The position numbers were made by a program, and so were the translations under genes. The notes beneath the pieces were generated by a model, which worked only from the letters and a program-made list of their open reading frames with translations, had not been told where the DNA came from and searched no databases. A stretch of DNA of 64,000 nt from the NCBI GenBank assembly GCA_963731625.1, contig CAVSWH010000021.1, positions 1-64,000 of the forward strand, in the 5' to 3' direction. Below are positions 16,786-24,748 of this stretch, piece by piece. This DNA is from PALSA-555 sp963731625 (GTDB lineage Bacteria; Actinomycetota; Acidimicrobiia; IMCC26256; PALSA-555). Numbering within the stretch: the stretch's first letter is position 1; each line of letters opens with the position of its first letter.

Positions 16786-17658
16786 TCAGATGGCGGTGCG
16801 CCATGCCGCGGCGCCGATGAGGCCCGAGTCGTCGCCGAGCTCGGCGCCGACCACCTCGGCGCGGGGTCCGGCCGGGCCGAGCCGCTCGAGCGCGGCGCGG
16901 ATCGGCGCGTGGACGAGCTCGCCGTTGCGGCCCACGCCGCCGCCGATCACGACCACGGTCGGCGCGACGAGGTGGGCGAGGTTCACGACGCCGAGCGCCA
17001 CGGCGAACATGGCGTCGTCCCAGACCTGCGCGGCGACCGGGTCGCCCGCCTGGACGAGGCGGACGATGTCGGGCCCGACGGCGTCGAGCCCGGCGGCGCG
17101 TGCGGCGCGGTTGATCGCCGTGCCCGAGCCGAGGCCCTCGACCGTGCCGTCCTCCCCGGCCGCGGCGAGGGCGCCCTCGACGACCGAGTGCCCGACCTCG
17201 CCGCCCGAGTAGCGGGGGAGCAGGAGGCGTCCGCCGATGAGGATGCCGGCGCCGACCCCGGTCGAGATCGTGAGGTACACCACGTCACCGTGGCCCCGCC
17301 CGGCGCCGAAGCGGGCCTCGCCGACCGCGGCGACGTCCGCGTCGTTCGCCAGCGCGACGGGGCGCCCGAGCGCCTCCTCGAGCGTGGCGCGGGTGAGCAG
17401 CGGCGCCCAGCCGTCGGGGAGGTTCGGCGCGTGCAGCAGCAGCCCGCGCTGGTGGTCGACCCGGCCGGGGAGGGCGACGACCGCGTGCTCGACGTCGTGG
17501 CCGGCCGCGAAGTCCTCGACGAAGGTGAGGAACGGGTCGAGGGACGCGGCCCGCCGCGGCGTCGGCGCCACGGCGCGCTCGAGGATGGCGCCGGTCGCGT
17601 CGACCGCGGCGGCCCGCATGTTCGTGCCGCCGAGGTCCACGGCCAACGTCTCGCCCAC
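16786..17658 (-). CDS. ROK family sugar kinase (glucokinase-like)
   Basis: It is a 290-residue ROK kinase with the N-terminal ATP motif LAVDLGGTNMRAAAVD, then ALANDADVAAVGEARFGAG containing the catalytic Asp, ISTGVGAGI, and a C-terminal VVIGGGVGRN. The family zinc motif normally reads GH-x(9-11)-C-x-C-G-x-x-G-C. Here GGEVGHSVVEG is followed by AAAGEDGTVEGLGSG, so the Cys ligands are missing, as in some actinobacterial members. It most likely phosphorylates glucose to glucose-6-phosphate, the substrate of the co-transcribed Zwf. The gene starts 16 bases after the zwf stop. Confidence 0.87.
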   Translation of the reverse strand: MGETLAVDLGGTNMRAAAVDATGAILERAVAPTPRRAASLDPFLTFVEDFAAGHDVEHAVVALPGRVDHQRGLLLHAPNLPDGWAPLLTRATLEEALGRPVALANDADVAAVGEARFGAGRGHGDVVYLTISTGVGAGILIGGRLLLPRYSGGEVGHSVVEGALAAAGEDGTVEGLGSGTAINRAARAAGLDAVGPDIVRLVQAGDPVAAQVWDDAMFAVALGVVNLAHLVAPTVVVIGGGVGRNGELVHAPIRAALERLGPAGPRAEVVGAELGDDSGLIGAAAWRTAI

Positions 17659-17674
17659 GGTCGTCGGGCCCGCC

Positions 17675-19063
17675 TCACACGACCGGGTCGTGCCAGCGGG
17701 CCGGCGCCGGGGTGAGCCTCGCCGCGTCCTCCGGACCCCAGGTGTGCTCCTGGTAGGGGATCGCCGCGTCGTGGTCGGTCAGCACGTCGTTCACGACGCG
17801 CCAGGCCGCCTCGACGCCGTCCTCCCGGGCGAAGAGCAGGTTCTCGCCCGCCATCGCGTCCCCGAGGAGGCGCTCGTAGGCGGTCATCTCGTCGGGCTGG
17901 TCGTCGCTGAAGCCCAGCTCGACGTTGTGGCCGACGAACGCCTCGCCGGCGGTCTTGGCGCGGGTGCCGAGCGCGATCTGGACCTGGGGGCTCAGGCGGA
18001 ACCGCAGGTAGTTCGTGTCGCGGGGCAGCGCCTCGAACTCGGCGAAGACGCGTTGCGGCGGGCGGTGGAGGGCCACCATCACCTCCGTGCACGTCACGGG
18101 CAGCTCCTTGCCGGCCCGCACGACGAACGGCACCCCCTCCCAGCGCCACGAGTTGACGTGGAACTTCGCCGCGGCGTACGTCTCGACATCGGACTTCGGG
18201 TCGACGCCCGGCTCGCCCCGGTAGCCCTCGAACTGGCCCCGCACGAGGTCGCGCCGGTGCAGGGTGTCCAGGGCGAAGAACACCCTCTCCTTGGCGTCGC
18301 GCAGCGCGGTGACGTGCGGGCCGTACGGCGGCTCCATCGCGAGGAGCGCGATCACTTGCATGAGGTGGTTCTGGACCACGTCGCGCAGCGCCCCCACCTC
18401 CTCGTAGAACGCGCCTCGACCCTGGACGCCGAAGGCCTCGGCCATCGTGATCTGGACAGCCCGGACGTAGTTGCGGTTCCAGACCGGCTCCAGGAACGCG
18501 TTCGCGAACCGGAAGTAGAGGATGTTCTGGACGGCTTCCTTGCCGAGGTAGTGGTCGATCCGGAAGATCGCGTCCTCGGGGAACACCGAGTGCAGGATTT
18601 GGTTCAGCTCCTGGGCCGACTGCAGGTCGCGCCCGAAGGGCTTCTCGACGATGACGCGGGCGCCCTGGGCGATGCCCGCCCCGCCGAGGTTCTCGACGAC
18701 GGTCTCGAACAGGGCTGGCGGGATGGCGAGGTAGTTCGCGGGCCGCGTCGCGTCGCCGAGCGCCTGCTTCAGCTTCGTGAACGTCGCCGCGTCCTGGTAG
18801 TTGCCGTCCACGTACCGCAGCTGCCTGGCGAGGAGCTGGAAGGCCTGCTCGTCGTCGACCCCGCCACCGTTCGTTTCGACGCCGTCCCGGGCACGGTCCT
18901 GGAGCTGCTGGATCGTCCAGGGCGACGACGCGACCCCGATCACCGGGAAGGTCAGCACGCCGCGCTTCGCCATCCGGTACAGCGCCGGGAAGATCATCTT
19001 GTGGGCGAGGTCGCCGGTCGCGCCGAAGAACACGAGGGCGTCGGAGGGCACGGGCTTGCTCAT
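17675..19063 (-). CDS. zwf: Glucose-6-phosphate 1-dehydrogenase
   Basis: It is a 462-residue protein of typical length. N-terminal Rossmann motif FFGATGDLAHKMI; active-site signature RIDHYLGKEAVQNI; substrate segments EKPFGRDL and VRAGKELPV. It oxidises glucose-6-phosphate to 6-phosphogluconolactone with NADP, making NADPH in the cytoplasm. The start ATG 19063 overlaps the gnd stop as ATGA. No opcA or pgl follows; instead a ROK kinase, ridA and msrB complete the operon. Confidence 0.97.
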   Translation of the reverse strand: MSKPVPSDALVFFGATGDLAHKMIFPALYRMAKRGVLTFPVIGVASSPWTIQQLQDRARDGVETNGGGVDDEQAFQLLARQLRYVDGNYQDAATFTKLKQALGDATRPANYLAIPPALFETVVENLGGAGIAQGARVIVEKPFGRDLQSAQELNQILHSVFPEDAIFRIDHYLGKEAVQNILYFRFANAFLEPVWNRNYVRAVQITMAEAFGVQGRGAFYEEVGALRDVVQNHLMQVIALLAMEPPYGPHVTALRDAKERVFFALDTLHRRDLVRGQFEGYRGEPGVDPKSDVETYAAAKFHVNSWRWEGVPFVVRAGKELPVTCTEVMVALHRPPQRVFAEFEALPRDTNYLRFRLSPQVQIALGTRAKTAGEAFVGHNVELGFSDDQPDEMTAYERLLGDAMAGENLLFAREDGVEAAWRVVNDVLTDHDAAIPYQEHTWGPEDAARLTPAPARWHDPVV

Positions 19064-20082
19064 CGGCCCGGGTCCCGCTTCTCGTTGTGGCCGCCGAACT
19101 CCTTGCGCATGGCCGAGAGCAGCCTGTCGGCGAAGTCGGCCTCGCCGCGCGACGTGAAGCGGTTGAAGAGCGCGGCGCTGAGGATCGTCGCCGGCACGCC
19201 CTCGTCGACCGCGGCGTGGACCGTCCAGCGGCCCTCGCCGGAGTCCGAGACCCGGCCCTCGTAGTCGGCGAGCTGGGGCGACTCGCTCAGCGCGTCGGCG
19301 GTGAGGTCGAGCAGCCAGGACGCGATGACGCTGCCGCGGCGCCATACCTCGGCGACGTCGGGCAGATCCAGCGTGTACTGGTAGTCCTCGGGGTCGCGCA
19401 GCGGCGTCGTCTCGGCGTCGACCGCCTGGGTCTGCTTGCCGGCGTCGGCGTGCTCGAGGATGTTCAGCCCCTCGGCGTACGCGGCCATCATGCCGTACTC
19501 GATGCCGTTGTGGACCATCTTCACGAAGTGGCCGGCGCCGTTCGGCCCGCAGTGCAGGTAGCCGTTCTCGGCGGGCGTCGGCGTGCCCGAGCGGCCCGGG
19601 GTGCGCGGCGCGGCGTCGACGCCGGGCGCGATGGTGGCGAAGATCGGGTCGAGGTGCGCGACGACGTCGTCCTCGCCGCCGATCATGAGGCAGAACCCGC
19701 GCTCGAGCCCGAACACGCCGCCGCTGGTGCCCACGTCCACGTAGTGGAGCTGGTGCTCCGCGAGGCGCTTGGCGCGGGCGATGTCGTCGCGGTAGTACGA
19801 GTTGCCGCCGTCGATGACGATGTCGCCGGGCGTGAGCAGCGGCACGAGCTGGTCGAGCATGCTGTCGACGGCCGCGGCGGGCACCATGATCCACAGGGCG
19901 CGCGGCTGCGCCAGCTTCTCCACGAACTCCTGCAGCGTGCGCGCGCCGGTCGCGCCCTCACCTTCGAGCTCGGTGACGGTGTCGGCGTTGCGGTCGAACG
20001 CGACGCACTCCTGGCCGTCACGCATGAGCCGACGCACCAGGTTGGCGCCCATCCGGCCCAGTCCGATCATTCCGAGTTGCAT
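19060..20082 (-). CDS. gnd: 6-phosphogluconate dehydrogenase, decarboxylating (short form)
   Basis: It is a 340-residue protein of the short, YqeC/GndA-like class rather than the 470-residue form. N-terminal nucleotide motif MIGLGRMGANLVRRL; DGGNSYYRDD; active-site GGVFGLERG and GHFVKMVHNGIEYG with catalytic Lys; C-terminal helical domain from YAEGLNILEHA. It converts 6-phosphogluconate to ribulose-5-phosphate and CO2. ATG 20082 is preceded by AGGAGG. It is the first gene of the operon and is followed by zwf with a four-base overlap, so the two oxidative pentose phosphate dehydrogenases are made together. Divergent ppgK starts 150 bases away. Confidence 0.95.
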   Translation of the reverse strand: MQLGMIGLGRMGANLVRRLMRDGQECVAFDRNADTVTELEGEGATGARTLQEFVEKLAQPRALWIMVPAAAVDSMLDQLVPLLTPGDIVIDGGNSYYRDDIARAKRLAEHQLHYVDVGTSGGVFGLERGFCLMIGGEDDVVAHLDPIFATIAPGVDAAPRTPGRSGTPTPAENGYLHCGPNGAGHFVKMVHNGIEYGMMAAYAEGLNILEHADAGKQTQAVDAETTPLRDPEDYQYTLDLPDVAEVWRRGSVIASWLLDLTADALSESPQLADYEGRVSDSGEGRWTVHAAVDEGVPATILSAALFNRFTSRGEADFADRLLSAMRKEFGGHNEKRDPGR

Positions 20083-20231
20083 GCCCTGCCTCCTGCGCGG
20101 TGGCCCATCATGAGAGCCCCCCGGGATTCGGGCAAGCCCCGCTGGCGGATGTTCACCCTTCGGCTCGGCGGCGCCCCGTCGGCGAGACTGGGCCGGCCCG
20201 GCCCGCCCGAGGGGCCGAGCGAGGGGGACGC

Positions 20232-21062
20232 ATGGCGACGGTGCTGGGCATCGACATCGGTGGGACGGGGATGAAGGCCGCACCCGTCGACACGGCCACC
20301 GGGGAGCTCGTGGCCGAGCGCCACCGCATCCTGACGCCCCACCCGGCCGTGCCCGACACGATGGCGTCGGTCTTCGCCCAGCTGACGTCGCACTTCGACT
20401 GGACCGGCCCGGTCGGCGCCACGTTCCCCGCGGTCGTGAAGGCGGGGGTCGCCCGCACGGCCGCCAACATCGACCGCTCCTGGATCGGGACCGACGTCGC
20501 GACCACGTTCGCCCGCGCGTCGCACTGCGACGTCACGGTCGTCAACGACGCCGACGCGGCCGGCGTCGCCGAGATGGAGTTCGGTGCCGGGAAAGGCCGC
20601 CCCGGCGTCGTGATGATGATCACGCTCGGCACCGGCATCGGCACCGCGCTCTTCGTCGACGGGCGGATGGTCCCGAACACCGAGCTGGGCCACATCATGA
20701 TGGGCAAGCAGGAAGCCGAGACCCGCGCCGCGGACAGTGTGCGTCAGCGGCTCGGCCTGTCGTGGGGGAAGTGGGCGAAGCGCCTCGACGCCTACCTGCT
20801 CGAGCTCGAGCGGCTCCTCTCACCCGACCTCTTCATCCTCGGCGGCGGCGTGAGCAAGCGCCACGACCGGTTCATCCCGCGCCTCACCACCCACGCCGAG
20901 GTCGTGCCGGCCGGCCTGCTGAACGAGGCGGGCATCATCGGCGCGGCGATCACCGCGCAGCAGGCCGCCGGGACCGGGACGACCGTGCACACCCACCACC
21001 CGCCCACGCCGCCGACGCCACCCGCGACCTCAACCCCGCCGACGTCGCGGTCCAGTACCTAG
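20232..21062 (+). CDS. ppgK: Polyphosphate glucokinase
   Basis: The 276-residue actinobacterial PpgK phosphorylates glucose using polyphosphate or ATP. LGIDIGGTGMKAAPVDTATG at residues 4-23 is the phosphate motif; NDADAAGVAEMEFGAGKG carries the catalytic Asp; TLGTGIGTALFVDG and NTELGHI follow; FILGGGVSKR lies near the C-terminus. A proline/threonine-rich tail of about 25 residues ends the protein. It is divergent from the gnd-zwf-ROK operon, so this locus encodes two glucose kinases around the oxidative pentose phosphate pathway. Start ATG 20232 follows GAGGGGG. The stop overlaps the convergent DUF2203 gene by four bases. Confidence 0.95.
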   Translation: MATVLGIDIGGTGMKAAPVDTATGELVAERHRILTPHPAVPDTMASVFAQLTSHFDWTGPVGATFPAVVKAGVARTAANIDRSWIGTDVATTFARASHCDVTVVNDADAAGVAEMEFGAGKGRPGVVMMITLGTGIGTALFVDGRMVPNTELGHIMMGKQEAETRAADSVRQRLGLSWGKWAKRLDAYLLELERLLSPDLFILGGGVSKRHDRFIPRLTTHAEVVPAGLLNEAGIIGAAITAQQAAGTGTTVHTHHPPTPPTPPATSTPPTSRSST

Positions 21063-21424
21063 GCCGGCGGCTCGCTGAGCGGCGTCCGGCCGGCGAAGCC
21101 GGCGTCGGGCCAGTGCCACCACTCGATGGCGTCCTCGCCGTCGAGCCAGCAGAGCAGGTACTCCCGTCCGGTCGGTGACTGGGCGGGGAAGTCGATGAGC
21201 CCGCGGCCGGGATCCCGCACGAGGATCCCGCGCTCGGTCAGGTCCGCCAGCACGGCGCGCAGCTCGGCGTCGGCGTCCCCGGCGCTCGGCGTCTGGCCGT
21301 TGCCGGACGGCGCGCCGTTCCCGCGCGCGCGGGCCGCGGCCGCCGTCAGGGCGCGGAGTCGCTGCACGAGGCCGCGCACCTCGGCCAGCGCGGCCGACGC
21401 TTCCTCGAGCGTCCAGGAGCGCAC
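21059..21424 (-). CDS. DUF2203 family protein
   Basis: It is a 121-residue protein with a helical N-terminus (WTLEEASAALAEVRGLVQRLRAL), then DLTERGILVRDPGRGLIDFPA, and the family hallmark GREYLLCWLDGED...WHWPDAGFAGRTPL. Function is unknown. The family is common in Actinomycetota and Deinococcota. The start is GTG 21424, supported by TAGGTT exactly six bases upstream. Confidence 0.88.
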   Translation of the reverse strand: MRSWTLEEASAALAEVRGLVQRLRALTAAAARARGNGAPSGNGQTPSAGDADAELRAVLADLTERGILVRDPGRGLIDFPAQSPTGREYLLCWLDGEDAIEWWHWPDAGFAGRTPLSEPPA

Positions 21425-21430
21425 GCGCCC

Positions 21431-21436
21431 AACCTA
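21431..21436 (-). promoter_or_regulatory. -10 element (TAGGTT) of the DUF2203 gene
   Basis: On the minus strand TAGGTT is followed by six bases and then GTG 21424, consistent with a leaderless message. Confidence 0.5.
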
Positions 21437-21490
21437 CGCGCGTCCATTGCCCGCGGGGTCGGTGAGCGTCGCCACTACCATCGGTCGCCT

Positions 21491-22414
21491 GTGACGCGCG
21501 TCGGATATCTCGGGCCGCGTGGCACGTTCGCCGAGGAGGCGCTGCTCAGCCAGGCGGACCTCGCGGCCGAGGACCCCGTGCCGCTCCGCACCGTCCCCGA
21601 CGTGCTCACCGCGATCGAGCGCGGCGAGGTGGACGTCGGGCTGGTGCCGATCGAGAACTCGATCGACGGCACGGTCACCGTCACCCTCGATTCCCTCGCG
21701 TTCGACACCGACCTGCTGATCCAGCGGGAGGTCGACCTGCCGGTGTCGCTGCACCTGTGCGCGAAGCCGGGGACGCGCCTGGCGGACGTGCGCGTCGTCG
21801 TGTCGCACCCGAGCCCGTTCGGGCAGTGTCGGTCGTGGCTCGCCCGCAAGCTCGGCACCGCGGACCTCCTCGTGGCCAACTCGACGGCCGACGCGGCGCA
21901 GCAGGTCGCGTCGTCGGACGCGACGGACCGGGCGTCGATCGGCACGGGCCACGCGGCCGAGCGCTACGGGCTCGAGGTGCTGGCCTCCGAGATCGAGGAC
22001 CACCCCGAGAACGAGACGCGCTTCGTGCTCGTCGGGCGGGGCCTGCCCTCCCCGACCGGGCACGACAAGACGTCGATCGTCTGCTTCCAGCGTGAGGACC
22101 GGCCCGGCTCGCTGCTCGCCATCCTCCAGGAGTTCGCGGCGCGCGCCATCAACCTCACCAAGCTCGAGTCGCGCCCCACCAAGCGCGGGCTCGGTCAGTA
22201 CTGCTTCTTCATCGACTTCGAGGGCCACCTCGCCGACGAGCTGTCCGCCGACTGCCTCCGCAACCTGGCGGCGAACCAGGCCGAGGTGAAGTTCCTCGGC
22301 TCCTACCCGGTGGCGGGTGAGGCCGGTCCGGCGCGGCGACAGGCCGCGAGCGAGGCGTGGCGCACCGCGAGCGACTGGGTCGACGCGCTGCGCGCCCAGA
22401 TCCGTCCCGGCTGA
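21491..22414 (+). CDS. pheA: Prephenate dehydratase
   Basis: It is a 307-residue monofunctional enzyme. The N-terminal PBP-like catalytic domain starts VGYLGPRGTFAEEAL with LVPIENSIDGTVT and SHPSPFGQC; the TRFVLVGR region closes the domain. A C-terminal ACT domain (about 193-275, SIVCFQREDRPGSLL) has the phenylalanine-binding ESRPTKRGLGQYCFF. It makes phenylpyruvate from prephenate and should be feedback-inhibited by phenylalanine. GTG 21491 is the start. serS begins three bases after the stop, so the two are likely co-transcribed. Confidence 0.96.
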   Translation: MTRVGYLGPRGTFAEEALLSQADLAAEDPVPLRTVPDVLTAIERGEVDVGLVPIENSIDGTVTVTLDSLAFDTDLLIQREVDLPVSLHLCAKPGTRLADVRVVVSHPSPFGQCRSWLARKLGTADLLVANSTADAAQQVASSDATDRASIGTGHAAERYGLEVLASEIEDHPENETRFVLVGRGLPSPTGHDKTSIVCFQREDRPGSLLAILQEFAARAINLTKLESRPTKRGLGQYCFFIDFEGHLADELSADCLRNLAANQAEVKFLGSYPVAGEAGPARRQAASEAWRTASDWVDALRAQIRPG

Positions 22415-22417
22415 CCC

Positions 22418-23662
22418 GTGATCGACCTGCGGGCCCTGCGCGGCGACCCGGCCTACCGGGCCGGGATCGAGCGCAAGCGCGTCGCCCCCGGCCTCCTCGA
22501 CGAGGTGCTCGCCCTCGACGCCGAGGCGCGCGCCCAGCGCCAGCAGGTCGAGGGGCTCCGCGCCCAGCAGAAGCAGGCCTCGAAGCGGGTCGGGCAGGGC
22601 GGCGGCGACGCCGCCCGGCAGGAGGCCACCGCGCTGAAGGAGCAGGTCCGCGCCGGGGAGACCGAGCTGGGGGTGCTCGAGCGGCGGCTGCGCGACCTCG
22701 CGCTGCAGGTGCCGAACCCGGCGGACGCGAGCGTGCCCGACGGCGGCGAGGGCGACGCGGTCGTGGTGCGGACGGTCGGCACGCCGGGGCCCGCGCCCGC
22801 CCGGGACCACGCGGCGCTCGCCGAGGCGCTCGGGCTCGTCGAGACCCGCCACGCGGTCGACGCGGGCGGCTCCCGCTTCGCGTCGTTGCTCGGCCCCGCG
22901 GTGCTGCTCGAGCTGGCGCTCGTGCGCTTCACGCTCGGGCGCCTCGTCGAGGAGGGGTTCACGCCGGTCGCCCCGCCGGTGCTCGTGCGCGAGGAGACGA
23001 TGGAGGAGGCGGGGTTCTTCCCCACCGACCGGGCGCAGGTCTACGAGGTCGACGCGGGCGAGCTGTTCCTCGTCGGCACGAGCGAGATCCCGCTGTCGTC
23101 GCTGCATCGGGGCGAACGCCTGGCCGCGGACCAGCTCCCGGCCCGGTACGCCGGGTGGTCGTCGTGCTTTCGCCGTGAGGCCGGCACCTACGGGCAGGAC
23201 ACCCGGGGGATCTTCCGCGTCCACCAGTTCGACAAGGTGGAGATGTTCGTCTTCGCCGAGCCGGCGCACGCCGACGACGAGCTCGACCGGATCGTCGCCA
23301 TCCAGGAATCGATCGTCGGGGCGCTCGGCCTGCCGTACCGGGTGGTGAACATCGCCGCGGCGGACCTCGGCGCGGCGGCGGCGAAGAAGTACGACCTCGA
23401 GGCGTGGCTCCCGTCCGAGGGCCGCTACCGGGAGATCACGTCCGCCTCGACGTACCGTGACTACTCGGCGCGACGGCTCCAGACCCGCGTCGTCGGCGAC
23501 GGCGGCGCCGAGCTCGTCCACACGCTGAACGGGACGGCGTGCGCGGTGCAGCGCACCCTCGTCTTCTTGTTCGAGCACGGGCAGCGCCCGGACGGGACGC
23601 TCGAGGTGCCGGCGGTGCTCCAGCCGTACTGCGGCTTCGACGTGGTCGGCGCGCCCGCCTGA
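22418..23662 (+). CDS. serS: Serine--tRNA ligase
   Basis: The 414-residue class II synthetase has an N-terminal coiled-coil arm (residues about 25-100) that grips the long variable arm of tRNA-Ser, then the catalytic core: TSEIPLSSLH, motif 2 SCFRREAGTYGQDTRG with FRVHQFDKVE, the serine-binding ITSASTYRDYSARR region and motif 3 LNGTACAVQRTL. The start is GTG 22418, three bases after pheA. A tRNA-Ser(TGA) gene lies 11 bases beyond the stop on the other strand. Confidence 0.97.
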   Translation: MIDLRALRGDPAYRAGIERKRVAPGLLDEVLALDAEARAQRQQVEGLRAQQKQASKRVGQGGGDAARQEATALKEQVRAGETELGVLERRLRDLALQVPNPADASVPDGGEGDAVVVRTVGTPGPAPARDHAALAEALGLVETRHAVDAGGSRFASLLGPAVLLELALVRFTLGRLVEEGFTPVAPPVLVREETMEEAGFFPTDRAQVYEVDAGELFLVGTSEIPLSSLHRGERLAADQLPARYAGWSSCFRREAGTYGQDTRGIFRVHQFDKVEMFVFAEPAHADDELDRIVAIQESIVGALGLPYRVVNIAAADLGAAAAKKYDLEAWLPSEGRYREITSASTYRDYSARRLQTRVVGDGGAELVHTLNGTACAVQRTLVFLFEHGQRPDGTLEVPAVLQPYCGFDVVGAPA

Positions 23663-23673
23663 GCGGGCGATGC

Positions 23674-23758
23674 GGAGCGGGAGGGATTCGAACCCCCGGG
23701 CCTCATCGGCCGGCTGCTTTCAAGGCAGCTGCAATCAACCGGACTCTGCCACCGCTCC
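23674..23758 (-). tRNA. tRNA-Ser (anticodon TGA)
   Basis: It is an 85-base cloverleaf with seven-base acceptor stem GGAGCGG/CCGCTCC, a long variable arm, T-loop GGTTCGAATCC, and anticodon loop CTTGAAA (anticodon TGA). No CCA is encoded. It lies tail to tail with serS. Confidence 0.95.
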
Positions 23759-23776
23759 CGGTCCTGGCCACGAATC

Positions 23777-24643
23777 CTACGGGCCGCTCCCGGCGTGGGT
23801 CGGACCTCGCGGCGGCAGGCCCGCGAAGACCGGCGCCGCGGTGGCGTAGCCGAGCTCGACGAGCTCGGCTCCCGGGGCGACCCGCGCGACCTCGGCGCGC
23901 ACCGGGGCGACGTCCAGGTCGCCGTTCGTGAACCCGGGGAGCCAATCGTCGTGGTGCGACAGCACGACGCGCCGGGGACGCAGCAGCGCAGCCTCGCGGC
24001 CGACGAACTGGGCCAGCGAGCCCTGGATCGGCTCCCCGTCGAGGTTGCCGCGCCCGGCGGCGGCGAGGATCGCGACGTCGGGGCGCAGCTCGCGCAGCAC
24101 CGGCGTCCACGCGCCGGACGTGTCCTGGTAGAGGAGCCGCCCGGCGGGGGTCTCGAGGACGTAGACGAGCGCGCCGCCGTCGCCGCGGGCGTGCTGGTCG
24201 CTCGAGCGGAGATGGTCGAGCACCTCGGGGCCGAGGGTCACGAGCCAGGCGCCGAGCTCGCCGAGGCGGGCCTGCTGCTCCTGATGGTCGAGGCCGAGGT
24301 CGCCGAGGCACACCGCGTCCGCGCCCGGGAACGCGCGCTGCGACCAGACGCAGGAGTGCTGGCTCGGGTACACCGACGCCACGACGTGGGGCGAGAGCCG
24401 CACCCGCTCCCCGCCGGCCACCGGCACGAGCTGGCGGGACGGCACGCCCGCGTCGGCCAGGACGCGCACCGTCTCGTAGGACCCGACGACCCGCGCCCCG
24501 GTGTTGGCCGCGATGCGCTCGGCACCCCAGAGATGGTCGAAGTGCGAGTGGCCGATGAGGATCCAGTCGGCGGCCGGGATGTCGTCGGCGGTCCAGCCCG
24601 TCCCCGGCGCGGTCGGCACCCGGTCGACGTAGGCGTCGAGCAT
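23777..24643 (-). CDS. MBL-fold metallo-hydrolase
   Basis: It is a metallo-beta-lactamase-fold enzyme with zinc motif GHSHFDHLWG (HxHxDH), later ligand segments SQHSCVWS and LYQDTSG (Asp), and LSHHDDW near the C-terminus. The UlaG-like layout suggests a cytoplasmic phosphodiesterase or lactonase-type hydrolase; the substrate is unknown. The listed ATG (24643) cuts off the first beta strand. In frame upstream the sequence reads TLDWLGCATFRLALDDLVV, the usual MBL N-terminus, back to a CTG at 24709 that sits eight bases after TACGCT. The true start is probably non-canonical and upstream. Total length would be about 310 residues. Confidence 0.8.
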   Translation of the reverse strand: MLDAYVDRVPTAPGTGWTADDIPAADWILIGHSHFDHLWGAERIAANTGARVVGSYETVRVLADAGVPSRQLVPVAGGERVRLSPHVVASVYPSQHSCVWSQRAFPGADAVCLGDLGLDHQEQQARLGELGAWLVTLGPEVLDHLRSSDQHARGDGGALVYVLETPAGRLLYQDTSGAWTPVLRELRPDVAILAAAGRGNLDGEPIQGSLAQFVGREAALLRPRRVVLSHHDDWLPGFTNGDLDVAPVRAEVARVAPGAELVELGYATAAPVFAGLPPRGPTHAGSGP

Positions 24644-24734
24644 GACGACGAGGTCGTCGAGCGCGAGGCGGAACGTCGCGCAGCCCAGCCAGTCCAGCGT
24701 CGCGTCCAGAGCCGCCGAGCGTAGGCGCGCGCTC

Positions 24735-24740
24735 TAACCT
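24735..24740 (+). promoter_or_regulatory. -10 element (TAACCT) of the alpha-glucosidase gene
   Basis: TAACCT lies eight bases before GTG 24749. A back-to-back TACGCT for the divergent MBL gene lies at 24718-24723 on the other strand. Confidence 0.35.
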
Positions 24741-24748
24741 CCCGAACC

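Noticed and set aside
21425..22418. T-box leader or other riboswitch before pheA-serS
   Set aside because: The upstream gap is 66 bases, with no T-box sequence or specifier stem, and the start looks leaderless or nearly so.
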